This document shows, piece by piece, positions 38,333 to 46,105 of a stretch of DNA of 48,731 nt. Below the pieces are notes generated by a model that saw nothing but the letters and a program-made list of their open reading frames with translations, did no database searches and had not been told where the DNA came from. This DNA comes from a virus, in IMG/VR virus record IMGVR_UViG_3300031952_000028, positions 1-48,731 of that record; one strand, written 5' to 3'. How positions within the stretch are numbered: the first letter of the stretch is position 1; each line of letters opens with the position of its first letter. The position numbers were made by a program, and so were the translations under genes.

Positions 38333-38647
38333 CTACTCTTCCTGTTTAACTACCACCTTAACTGTATATCCGTCATTCTCCGCTATCGATTCCACGGTGT
38401 ATACAGTGGTCCCTACTATCACGGTATCGTTCCTGTCAGGCTCTGTAACAATCTCAGAAAGTAAAAATTCTATCACCGTGGAATTCCCGCTTACCTGCAT
38501 GAAAAATCCGCTGGGCTGCAGGTCAACCCCCTTAATCACATCCGCGTGGCAAGGGGTTTCCACTCCGCACCTGATTAATGTCGCCTCCTGACCTGCAATG
38601 GTAAATAAATCAAGTAGACTATCAGTAAGATCAGTATCAAAACTCAT
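38333..38647 (-). CDS. Head-tail joining protein (gpFII-like)
   Basis: A 104-residue protein between the major capsid protein and gpZ, the FII slot. The sequence has a helical start (SFDTDLTDSLLDLFTIAGQE) and a beta-barrel body (EATLIRCGVETPCHADVIKG, TVIVGTTVYTVESIAENDGY), as in FII-type connectors. AAGG precedes the ATG. It would close the head to accept the tail. Confidence 0.78.
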   Translation of the reverse strand: MSFDTDLTDSLLDLFTIAGQEATLIRCGVETPCHADVIKGVDLQPSGFFMQVSGNSTVIEFLLSEIVTEPDRNDTVIVGTTVYTVESIAENDGYTVKVVVKQEE

Positions 38648-38662
38648 GACTTACCTTCGCTG

Positions 38663-39682
38663 TCAGGTCGAACTTTTGACCTCTACCAGAACACCAGGCC
38701 TCAGACAGAGCGGAAGCGGATTACTCTGAGTATGAATATCGATTCCTCTGTCGTAATCCCGATTTTTCTGCTTTGCATACAGCAAAACGCCCATCGTGTT
38801 CACGGTTTCAATAAAATCTGCAGGGGCTACCACTGTTCTGAAAGTGTCCATCGTGCCCATCGGGAAAGCCATGCCATATTTTGAGGCAAAAAATGTTCTC
38901 GGAGTCCCGTTGATATCCGAGATAGTAGCGTTGTATTCCTCAAATACCAGCCCGCCAAAGGGAAAACCACTCCTCATATCTCCTCTGGCAGCGGCTCCGT
39001 TATTCCATAGAGCATAGGCATCCTCGACGGCAGGGTGACTGGTCAATCCGTCAAAGAAATCCTTATCGACGAAGACATGCGGGTCTCCCTGCATGACCTC
39101 ACCTTTCAAATTGTCCTCGATATGCCGCTTAACTTCCAGGCATTTCGCTTTGATATCGGTATTGATATCCCCGAAAAGAAAATCGACGGATTTGGGCTTG
39201 ATCAGAAACTCCTTATGCAGATTATAAAGAATTGTCGAGCCGTCGCCGTCATAGATGATTCCCTTCAAGGCCCCCAGCCTCAGCCATTCCAGCGTAATAG
39301 CATGTTTATTCCGCATCGACTGAAGATGGTCATTCATAATCGAGGCCACCGAATCGACTTGATTTTCGGTTCCGAAAGAACGGATTCCGTCATATTCCTG
39401 TGGCAAAATTTCATCATCGTAGGGGATATGGGGCACGATAAAAGACCGCACTGTCCGGCTGTCGCGGGTTGCCTTCTGTCCGGGGCTTCCGGGAGGCATG
39501 GTCCTGAGAAGATTCAATACTCCGTTTTTCTCTTCCACTAATACCTGACGGGTAGCGACGGACCTTTCAGGAAACAGATTCATTTGCCGGATTTTACCAT
39601 AATTATTTGGCAGAATATTTATCGCTGCCGTAAGTGATACCAAATTAAAGGCATTGGTATCGAAAGGATTAAGAAGTGGCAT
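38663..39682 (-). CDS. Major capsid protein (lambda gpE family)
   Basis: A 339-residue protein matching phage major capsid protein E in length and motifs: NPFDTNAFNLVSLTAAIN, VLVEEKNGVLNLLRTMPPGS, RSFIVPHIPYDDEILPQE, and the end PLPLCLRPGVLVEVKSS. It forms the HK97-fold shell. GGAGG lies just upstream of the ATG. The decoration gene lies 44 bp upstream, as D before E in lambda. Confidence 0.95.
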   Translation of the reverse strand: MPLLNPFDTNAFNLVSLTAAINILPNNYGKIRQMNLFPERSVATRQVLVEEKNGVLNLLRTMPPGSPGQKATRDSRTVRSFIVPHIPYDDEILPQEYDGIRSFGTENQVDSVASIMNDHLQSMRNKHAITLEWLRLGALKGIIYDGDGSTILYNLHKEFLIKPKSVDFLFGDINTDIKAKCLEVKRHIEDNLKGEVMQGDPHVFVDKDFFDGLTSHPAVEDAYALWNNGAAARGDMRSGFPFGGLVFEEYNATISDINGTPRTFFASKYGMAFPMGTMDTFRTVVAPADFIETVNTMGVLLYAKQKNRDYDRGIDIHTQSNPLPLCLRPGVLVEVKSST

Positions 39683-39726
39683 TTTATAACCTCCTTAAGG
39701 CGATTGTTAAAGCGAAACTTTAACTC

Positions 39727-40668
39727 TTACGCCTGATCTCTCTCAATGATTCCAAGCGCAGCTAATTCCGTCTTGGCAATCGCCTTCTGCGCAGCCGTGG
39801 CCCCGGATGGCCAGATAAGATAGTCGTCAACATATTGGCAGTTGCGGGCAAACATAACCCCGTCAACATCAGATGCCGACACCGCCGAAGTATTGGCCCC
39901 GATTGTAGCGACATTAGAATTAGCGCCGACATTCAGGGTTTCAGACTGAAAAGTTCCAACCTGTCCATCAACAGTAATAACTCCCGCTGCCGTACCTGCG
40001 GCAAAGGTACCGGAAGTCAACGTGATTGCAACAATGCGAGCGTAAGCACCCCCCGTATTGCCGGTAATAACATCCCCAGGCATAATCTCGTAGGTCCCGC
40101 CAGAAGTATAAGCCACCGTTTTTTGTCCGGATGCTCCGGCATCGATCGCATACGGCCCCAGGATTCCGACCGCATTCCGGGAACCATCCACGCCGGTCAG
40201 ATTGAGGATTTTAACCTGGCCGCCACCGGCAGCGACCACGACGGAAAAATAATCCCCGTAAGCAAAATCGGTTGACGCGTCAGTGAGGGTAAAATTGATC
40301 TGATCAGAGGTAAATGCCCCGGCCAGACCGGAACCTGGAGTAATCGCACACGTGCCGATATGCTCTCCGCTTACGCCGGTCACTTCAAATACGCCGCCAT
40401 GTGTCACGGCCTGAATACAAGTCGCTTTGTATGTACCAACTTTTGTATTTTTCCCGCCGGTAACAGCGGTCATTGTTCCATTAGCTCCGGCCCCAGCGGT
40501 CAAAGTTCCTGTCGTCGGCACAGATCCCGCCGTCACCTTTCCGAGTACGGTCCCGATAGCCAGCTCCTGTGCGGCTAAAACTGTCACTTTGTCACGGGAA
40601 AGATAATCGGAAGCCTCTCCCTTAATAATACTTGAAATATCTCTGCTTTGAGTCGTATCGATAGGCAT
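39727..40668 (-). CDS. Head decoration protein D family, with inserted modules
   Basis: A 313-residue protein; lambda gpD is 110 residues. The D-type frame is visible at the start (DKVTVLAAQELAIGTVLGKV) and the end (VDDYLIWPSGATAAQKAIAK). Between them are two inserts: a module about 60-150 (GTYKATCIQAVTHGGVFEVT, then QINFTLTDASTDFAYGDYF) and one about 195-270 (IMPGDVITGNTGGAYARIVA, ESTLNVGA-type). It stabilises the capsid shell at trimer sites, and the inserts would project outwards. It starts just after the protease gene. Confidence 0.9.
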   Translation of the reverse strand: MPIDTTQSRDISSIIKGEASDYLSRDKVTVLAAQELAIGTVLGKVTAGSVPTTGTLTAGAGANGTMTAVTGGKNTKVGTYKATCIQAVTHGGVFEVTGVSGEHIGTCAITPGSGLAGAFTSDQINFTLTDASTDFAYGDYFSVVVAAGGGQVKILNLTGVDGSRNAVGILGPYAIDAGASGQKTVAYTSGGTYEIMPGDVITGNTGGAYARIVAITLTSGTFAAGTAAGVITVDGQVGTFQSETLNVGANSNVATIGANTSAVSASDVDGVMFARNCQYVDDYLIWPSGATAAQKAIAKTELAALGIIERDQA

Positions 40669-40669
40669 A

Positions 40670-41173
40670 TCAGTTCACCGCCCCTTTCTGCGCCGCCTGC
40701 GCCCGCCTGCGGGCATCGACGAGCAACTGATTTACCTCTCCCGTCGAGGTTGCGCTGACCGTGGATATCACAGTGTTGGGTTGCTGTCCGGCCAAAACGC
40801 CGATAATCTGCTGACCGGCCATCTTTGAAGTAATCCCTGATGAAATCATACTATTTAAAAGCGTAGATACTGCCGCTGCCGGAATGAGATGAGCGATAGC
40901 CGCCATCTGCTCGGACACCTGGACGCACCTGGCCCGCTCCTGCTCGATTCCCTGTTTGATTCCTGCCTGAGTACCAGCCTGGATGGATACCTGAGATTCT
41001 GCCTTGGCAGCGGCCATCCCTTCAAGTTTTCCGGTTTTCAGACCCTCTTCGTACCCCTGCGCATAAACCTGTTCAGGAGTCAGATCCTCCTCGGTAGTCT
41101 GTGCGCTTGCCTGTACTGCCTGAGCAGCCTGCACTTGAGCCTGTACTGCTTTTTTTTTGTCAAACCATGACAT
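40670..41173 (-). CDS. Scaffold protein from an internal start (Nu3-like)
   Basis: Within the protease gene, an in-frame ATG at 41173 (residue M284) is preceded by AAAAAGGAGA with 8-nt spacing, stronger than the site of the full gene. The product would be 167 residues beginning MSWFDKKKAVQ, coiled-coil and Gln-rich, with PAAAVSTLLNSMISSG and an Arg/Ala-rich end. This is the lambda nested-gene design: it guides capsid E assembly and is removed by the protease. Confidence 0.75.
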   Translation of the reverse strand: MSWFDKKKAVQAQVQAAQAVQASAQTTEEDLTPEQVYAQGYEEGLKTGKLEGMAAAKAESQVSIQAGTQAGIKQGIEQERARCVQVSEQMAAIAHLIPAAAVSTLLNSMISSGITSKMAGQQIIGVLAGQQPNTVISTVSATSTGEVNQLLVDARRRAQAAQKGAVN

Positions 41174-42022
41174 GGATTTGTCTCCTTTTTGGTTTAATTT
41201 TGTAATTTGTTCAATCAATTGACTGTATGACATAACATCATCAGCCAGACCTATATCAACCGCCGCCTGTCCCAGATAAATTCCAGCTTCTGTATCACGG
41301 ACTATTTGAGGATCAAGGCCCCTGTTCCGGGCCACGGTATTAACAAGAATTTCTCTGAGATTGTCTACTATTGCCTGACCACTGGCCTGTACATCTGCCG
41401 AAAGAGGTTCATGGGAGGTAAAATCCTTTTTCCTTTCACCGGCATAGATGATGTTATACTTCAACCCTTCTTTCGCATCCTTCACGCTCTGATCGACGTG
41501 AACCATGATTACGCCGATCGAGCCTGCTCCGCCTGTTGGAGGAATAAAAACAGCCGTTGCAGCACTGGCTATGGCGTAACCTGCTGAATATGCATTCTCG
41601 TTGATCAGAGCATAAACAGGTTTAACGTTGCGAGCCTGATAAATACCATCTACGAGGCCATACAGCCCACCGACCTCACCGCCGAAAGTATCAATGTCTA
41701 AAAGAATTGACCTGATGGAACTGTCGCTAACCGCTTCATCAAACCATCGTTGAATTTCTGTATAGCTGACCAGGCTGGAGGTAGCATCCATGCCAAGGAT
41801 GCGATGCACAAGCGTGCCATAAATGGGCACAATCGCTATTCCGTCGGGATTGCTCCCATCGGATCGGTACCGTTTCGGAATCGACATATCGACTACGGCT
41901 GCAGGGCTGACATCAAGATTCATCCGTGGCCCCAGGACACTCAGAATTATCTCTAGTTTGTCAGAACTGATCATCAAGGGAGTATTAAAAATCCTGGTAG
42001 CCAGATAGGACAAATTTTTCAT
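40670..42022 (-). CDS. S49 capsid maturation protease with fused scaffold (gpC-like)
   Basis: A 450-residue protein. Residues about 60-265 are an S49/SppA-type serine protease with a Ser-Lys dyad: nucleophile S146 in NENAYSAGYAIASA and the Lys in AGERKKDF (198/199). The C-terminal 165 residues are Gln/Ala-rich and helical (QAQVQAAQAVQASAQTTEED), a scaffold. As in lambda C/Nu3, an internal start at 41173 would make the scaffold separately. Its ATG overlaps the gene at 42019 by 4 bp. Confidence 0.92.
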   Translation of the reverse strand: MKNLSYLATRIFNTPLMISSDKLEIILSVLGPRMNLDVSPAAVVDMSIPKRYRSDGSNPDGIAIVPIYGTLVHRILGMDATSSLVSYTEIQRWFDEAVSDSSIRSILLDIDTFGGEVGGLYGLVDGIYQARNVKPVYALINENAYSAGYAIASAATAVFIPPTGGAGSIGVIMVHVDQSVKDAKEGLKYNIIYAGERKKDFTSHEPLSADVQASGQAIVDNLREILVNTVARNRGLDPQIVRDTEAGIYLGQAAVDIGLADDVMSYSQLIEQITKLNQKGDKSMSWFDKKKAVQAQVQAAQAVQASAQTTEEDLTPEQVYAQGYEEGLKTGKLEGMAAAKAESQVSIQAGTQAGIKQGIEQERARCVQVSEQMAAIAHLIPAAAVSTLLNSMISSGITSKMAGQQIIGVLAGQQPNTVISTVSATSTGEVNQLLVDARRRAQAAQKGAVN

Positions 42023-42417
42023 CTCATGCCCCGCATCTGATTGAAAGATGCCTGTCTTCTCAGAGCATCCTCGACCAGTGCATTAACCCCTGCAGGTTTA
42101 TCCAGCCCCAGCGTCCGACGATGCTCCTGTAGATGATCGATAACTTCCTGACTGGCTTTTTCTCCTGACCGTGCTCCATTGGCCGCTGCCCAGGCAGCAT
42201 TGAGGCCACCTTCGTTGAGGTACATGGTCCCGTCGGTCCAGATCCCGTTATCATCTTTTTGAGTGCCGCCCTTGATATGGTGATGCGGATACCCCCAGGT
42301 AGATTTTTTATCGGGGTCTCCCTGATCGGCAAAGGCCAGACGGGGGAGAGCGGTTTTATCCACCGCCCCCCAGCCAGGCTCGTTCGGATCTAATTTGCTG
42401 TTATGAATGAAAGCCAT
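42019..42417 (-). CDS. Conserved head-operon protein
   Basis: A 132-residue protein from the ATG at 42417 (GGAG 8 nt upstream); the longer frame to 42519 is a shadow of the beta-helix gene. Sequence: DKTALPRLAFADQGDPDKKS, then TWGYPHHHIKGG, TMYLNEGGLNAAWAAANGAR, EVIDHLQEHRRTLGLD. The YPHHH and AANGAR segments recur in domains next to or fused with phage head proteases and putative head morphogenesis proteins. The role is unknown; the coupling to the protease argues for a head-assembly function. Confidence 0.75.
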   Translation of the reverse strand: MAFIHNSKLDPNEPGWGAVDKTALPRLAFADQGDPDKKSTWGYPHHHIKGGTQKDDNGIWTDGTMYLNEGGLNAAWAAANGARSGEKASQEVIDHLQEHRRTLGLDKPAGVNALVEDALRRQASFNQMRGMR

Positions 42418-42430
42418 CCGGAATTCTCCT

Positions 42431-43333
42431 TTATGCTGCCACATCTCCGCGGGAAGTACCACCCTCACCGGCTGCATGAAGATAATTATGAGCAACCATG
42501 ACATCTGCTGCCGTGGCATCGATATCTATGGTTTTCGTAAAATTATCTCCAATGATATAATTGCCCGCAATTAACCCATTTTGACAGGTAACAGTATTAG
42601 TGACATGGATTGCCTTAACGCAGGTAGCCGTGGCCCCTATCTGGTTATTAATTATTTTCCCGTCATAAAAATACATGTCGGCCCCGCCAGCAAGGGTAAT
42701 GCCGGAAGTTACAAAACCTGATATCCGGCAATTTTCGATAACTGATCCCTTTACCCCACCAGTATAAATTCCATGTGTTGCCAAAGAATTATCCCCGACA
42801 AGTAGCAGATCGTGAAACCAGCAATTGCCATCAAGTTGCTCCCAATAAAGTGTACTAACCGCTGTTACCACCTTGATACAAATATTTGCGATCTCAATCC
42901 CAGGCCCAGATCCTCCAAAAGCAAATGTCGTAGGAGTGGTTGGGCAGATGGTTACTCCCGTATCAGTCCCAGGAAGTCCCAGCCCGATGATATGAACATT
43001 TTTCGCGCTGAAAGCAATTCTGCCCTCCGCTGAATAGTCCCCAGGGAGAATAATAACGGTGGCGTGATGATTGTCCGTGTAATCGATGTTCGTAGTCCCG
43101 GTGATATAACGGGCAGCATTGATTGCCGCCATCACGGTGGCGTAAGAACCGGGTATGGCCCCGGTCTGATCAACAATGTAGTAGGTTCCACCACACCGGC
43201 CCCGTGAAATTATCTGAGCTGATCTGATAATCCGGGCAATAAGCTGGTCTTCCTGACGGTCATAAATAAGCCCATCTCTCGTGTAAATGTCATTGGCTTT
43301 TGTGTAAGTAAGCCGTTCAAACTTATTTGGCAT
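42431..43333 (-). CDS. Right-handed beta-helix protein in the head operon
   Basis: A 300-residue protein from the ATG at 43333 (GGAGG, 7-nt spacing). Residues about 55-295 are a pectate-lyase-like beta-helix: recurrent GIEIANICIKVVTAV, NCWFHDLLLVGDNS, GSVIENCRISGFVTSG, DGKIINNQIGATATC, LIAGNYIIGDNF, VMVAHNYLHA. The N-terminal 50 residues (RDGLIYDRQEDQLIARIIRS) look like a virion-attachment segment. Beta-helices usually make tail spikes, yet this gene lies between portal and protease, so it may be a head fibre or a spike expressed with the head. Confidence 0.8.
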   Translation of the reverse strand: MPNKFERLTYTKANDIYTRDGLIYDRQEDQLIARIIRSAQIISRGRCGGTYYIVDQTGAIPGSYATVMAAINAARYITGTTNIDYTDNHHATVIILPGDYSAEGRIAFSAKNVHIIGLGLPGTDTGVTICPTTPTTFAFGGSGPGIEIANICIKVVTAVSTLYWEQLDGNCWFHDLLLVGDNSLATHGIYTGGVKGSVIENCRISGFVTSGITLAGGADMYFYDGKIINNQIGATATCVKAIHVTNTVTCQNGLIAGNYIIGDNFTKTIDIDATAADVMVAHNYLHAAGEGGTSRGDVAA

Positions 43334-43355
43334 AATCACCCCTCCTGCTTATTTA

Positions 43356-44843
43356 TTAAATTGCCGCTCCTGTCGTAACCTGCGCTTCTGCTGCCTGAGC
43401 GGTCCCTGATTTTTGTGTTTTTCGTGGATCGGAGTCGTAGACCAGACCATTACTATCCGACCGCGCATTATCTTCGCTGACTTGCCGGTCAACCATCTCC
43501 GCATCATAACCCTGCTCGGCCACTACCGCCGATCGCGAAGTAAATCCGCACCGCACCGCTAACTGTGCGGCTAGGCCATCCTTAAGCGGATCGACCCATT
43601 TCCACCCCTGTGGACGCCAGTCAATCCGGGTGTAGATCCGTCGATTTCTAAAGTATCCCGGTATCCGGATTGCCCCTGACCCGATCGCAACGTCGAGCCA
43701 GCGTTTCGCTATAGGCTGACAAAATTGAAAAATAATGACGTGCCATTGAAGAGCCTCGCACCTACGCCTGAATTCCAGGAGTCCGGCCCGGATCGAGGAA
43801 TAATTCACTCCTTCGAGGTCTCCGGTGAGCTGCTCATAGGTGATCCCCATCCCACAGGCAATTTCCCGAAGTTGCTGTTTAATCCACACCAGATAATTTC
43901 CGCCCACGTCCGCAGGCTCGGAAAATTTCACATCATAGCCGGGGGGAAGTTTAGGAAAAGTGCCGGGCTCGAGAGCGATAACCGGATTATCGTTTACATC
44001 GTTATCTGCAACTCTCCCCAATGGGTCCATATTCATATCTGTACCGGGAGGTTCGGTAATGAACCCTCCAAACATTGCCGCCGCTTTCTTCCGAACGATC
44101 TCCGCATCAGAGTATTGATCGATCTCATAGAGTTTAACAATAATCGAAGATAGCCACGGACGGCCCCGCATCTGGCCAGGCCGGAGAGGTTTAAATACAT
44201 GAAGGATCTCCGAGGCCGGAATGCGGATACGCTCCATCGAGTTCGAGAAAAGGAATGTTTCTCCAGGATGGTCTCTAAAAAGATGATATGCGGCCCGCTT
44301 TCCTTCCGAATCAAATTCGATTCCCATCCTGATTTTGTTGCCATTCGGAGCTATCGTCTCATAAGTCTCGTCAAGATGATCCGCCTCGATGAGTTGGATC
44401 TGAAGGGGCACGGTGTCACTGCTGCGTAGAGTTACAAATCTTGCGAGCACTTCTCCTGATTCTGCGAGAGCACGAGTGGCGAGTGATTGCAGTCCATAAA
44501 AATCGCATATCCCGTTAAAATCCGCCTCTTCGGTCCAGTCTGACCACAATTGCTGAAGCTCCTCTTTAAGTACAGAGTCCTTGATCTGCCAGCGGGGAAT
44601 TATCCCCGTCCCGATCAAATTTGAAACCAGGGATTCAAGGCCGTTTTCGGCCAAAGGATTATTCCGGGTGAGCCTGCGCACACGGGAGCGAAGAGAGGAA
44701 AGGTCTCCCCAGAGGACGGTATTCGGTCCGGCCAGGGAAGTTCCCCAGGTAGCCATCCTACGCCCGTAGGAGGCCCCCTCGTTTTCCACTGCCGAGCGTG
44801 GTATCGGTCTTCCGTGTGCGTCTACAATCCGTAAATTGTTCAT
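43356..44843 (-). CDS. Portal protein (lambda gpB family)
   Basis: A 495-residue protein with the lambda-portal family pattern: NPLAENGLESLVSNLIGTGI, ESGEVLARFVTLRS, QIQLIEADHLDETYE, HVFKPLRPGQMRGRPWLSSI, GITYEQLTGDLEGVNYSSIR. Twelve copies form the ring for DNA entry and exit. The start overlaps the gpW gene by 4 bp. Length is near lambda gpB (533). It ends about 20 bp before the beta-helix gene start. Confidence 0.95.
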   Translation of the reverse strand: MNNLRIVDAHGRPIPRSAVENEGASYGRRMATWGTSLAGPNTVLWGDLSSLRSRVRRLTRNNPLAENGLESLVSNLIGTGIIPRWQIKDSVLKEELQQLWSDWTEEADFNGICDFYGLQSLATRALAESGEVLARFVTLRSSDTVPLQIQLIEADHLDETYETIAPNGNKIRMGIEFDSEGKRAAYHLFRDHPGETFLFSNSMERIRIPASEILHVFKPLRPGQMRGRPWLSSIIVKLYEIDQYSDAEIVRKKAAAMFGGFITEPPGTDMNMDPLGRVADNDVNDNPVIALEPGTFPKLPPGYDVKFSEPADVGGNYLVWIKQQLREIACGMGITYEQLTGDLEGVNYSSIRAGLLEFRRRCEALQWHVIIFQFCQPIAKRWLDVAIGSGAIRIPGYFRNRRIYTRIDWRPQGWKWVDPLKDGLAAQLAVRCGFTSRSAVVAEQGYDAEMVDRQVSEDNARSDSNGLVYDSDPRKTQKSGTAQAAEAQVTTGAAI

Positions 44844-45061
44844 AACCCTTTGCTCGTGCTTACCAAAAAGAAACTCTTCCGCCCCGCCGCCGCATTGACT
44901 TCGGCCTGAGCCTGGTCGCGCAGCCTAGTCAGTTGATCGAGGTCAGCCAGGGCGTAGTCGATACGCTTTCCGTTAATCCACACCGCCGCTTTACGGGCAC
45001 CCGTGGCCAGTGCGGTCACGGCTGCCTGGATATTTGCCAAATCTGTCGAGGAGTAAGCCAT
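44840..45061 (-). CDS. gpW-like head-tail joining protein
   Basis: A 73-residue protein from the ATG at 45061 (AAGGG 5-6 nt upstream); the frame continues upstream through a terminator hairpin. Sequence: DLANIQAAVTALATGARKAA, then VWINGKRIDYALADLDQLTR, as in lambda gpW (68 residues), which plugs the filled head before FII binds. The position between terminase and portal is exactly that of lambda W. 4-bp overlap with the portal gene. Confidence 0.9.
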   Translation of the reverse strand: MAYSSTDLANIQAAVTALATGARKAAVWINGKRIDYALADLDQLTRLRDQAQAEVNAAAGRKSFFLVSTSKGL

Positions 45062-45080
45062 TTTTACCCTTTTAAACGAA

Positions 45081-45125
45081 AAAAGCCCGACCGAAACACT
45101 ACAAAAGTGTTCCAATCGGGCTTTT
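45081..45125 (-). terminator. Strong, bidirectional intrinsic terminator
   Basis: AAAAGCCCGA (45081-45090) pairs with TCGGGCTTTT (45116-45125), with an inner stem AACACT (45095-45100) and AGTGTT (45106-45111). On the minus strand it is followed by TTTTTTCG, on the plus strand by TTTTCG. It sits between the moron genes and gpW inside the late block. Confidence 0.85.
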
Positions 45126-45169
45126 CGTGACTCTTTTTGAGACGATAGGTAGCCGATTAAAAGGCTAAA

Positions 45170-45349
45170 TCAGCAAAATTTAGACTCTGTTTTTTGGTCA
45201 CAACCGGCAATGCCTCCCTGATTGAAGTGAATTTCAATGGTCAGTTTGCCTGATTTCTTCTCTTCTTTCCAGGAAGTTAGTTTATTTTCGAGCAATTTTA
45301 ATATCTTTTCAGGGTTGTATTCCGGCTTGACGGGCATTTTTTCAACCAT
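45170..45349 (-). CDS. Small conserved phage protein
   Basis: A 59-residue gene. The product reads KPEYNPEKILKLLENKLTSW, then KSGKLTIEIHFNQGGIAGC. The segment GKLTIEIHFNQGGI recurs in small phage proteins of unknown role near terminase or lysis genes. The start at 45349 has only a weak site; an alternative is the ATG four codons on. It ends 45 bp before the terminator, so it may be co-transcribed with the lipoprotein as a two-gene moron. Confidence 0.65.
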   Translation of the reverse strand: MVEKMPVKPEYNPEKILKLLENKLTSWKEEKKSGKLTIEIHFNQGGIAGCDQKTESKFC

Positions 45350-45429
45350 TTTTCAAGTAATTTATGAGAAAAAGTTAAGGATTTAATTATATATTACTAA
45401 GTTTTACAAAAAAAAACAATAGATTGATA

Positions 45430-46089
45430 TCACTCTATCAAAAATTTCCATGATAAATCAAGGGCTGATGTGGAGCATACTGCATGAGTGATAAAACTGT
45501 AAAATGTTGCCGTTTCTCCTGGTTTCATCGAACTGAGATAGGCCGTATTGGTTCCAAGTAGTTTTTTATTGCCATCCCTTACGGTCAACTCCATTTTGAT
45601 TCCATCCTGTATACTGTTGGTATTGTTTTTAACTGTCCCATCAATAACTATCCAATTAAGATCAATGTTGTTATACCAGACATAGTTAACTTCGCCATTA
45701 AATACTGGTTCAACAATTATTAAAATTTTTACTGAAGTGGAGGTCTTAACCTGATTATAACCAATCCCCGTCAAGGTAACTATGTGTATCGCTGTTGACA
45801 GATTATTCAGGTTAAATGTCTCTCCAATCCCTATCTGTCCGTCAATGTCTGATGTCCAAAGGAGATCATCTCCCACAATCGATTTTTCTTCCCACTTCCC
45901 CGAAAGCGGATTAAGCCATCTGTCATGGCCCCAGCCGCTGAATTCAATCTTTTCACCTCTCGCATAGGATGCCTTACCGGGGCTTTTGATCTGAACAAAA
46001 GGATATTCACCGCTTTCCTGCACGTCGCCACATCCGAAAACTACTAAAAGAGACATAAAAATGATTGAAAATATTACTAGATTTTTCAT
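45430..46089 (-). CDS. Moron-type lipoprotein with FxLYD-like domain
   Basis: A 219-residue exported lipoprotein: signal peptide KNLVIFSIIFMSLLVVFGC with the lipobox VFGC, Cys20 being lipidated. Residues about 25-115 resemble a PKD/Ig-like fold (ASYARGEKIEFSGWGHDRWL) and the C-terminal part, about 130-215, an FxLYD-like sandwich (DGTVKNNTNSIQDGIKMELT, then SSMKPGETATFYSF). AGGG precedes the ATG by 7 nt. Surface lipoproteins of phages often block superinfection or alter the lysogen's envelope. Lambda has no gene here, so it is an insertion. Confidence 0.82.
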   Translation of the reverse strand: MKNLVIFSIIFMSLLVVFGCGDVQESGEYPFVQIKSPGKASYARGEKIEFSGWGHDRWLNPLSGKWEEKSIVGDDLLWTSDIDGQIGIGETFNLNNLSTAIHIVTLTGIGYNQVKTSTSVKILIIVEPVFNGEVNYVWYNNIDLNWIVIDGTVKNNTNSIQDGIKMELTVRDGNKKLLGTNTAYLSSMKPGETATFYSFITHAVCSTSALDLSWKFLIE

Positions 46090-46105
46090 GGTTTACCCTC
46101 TTCTT

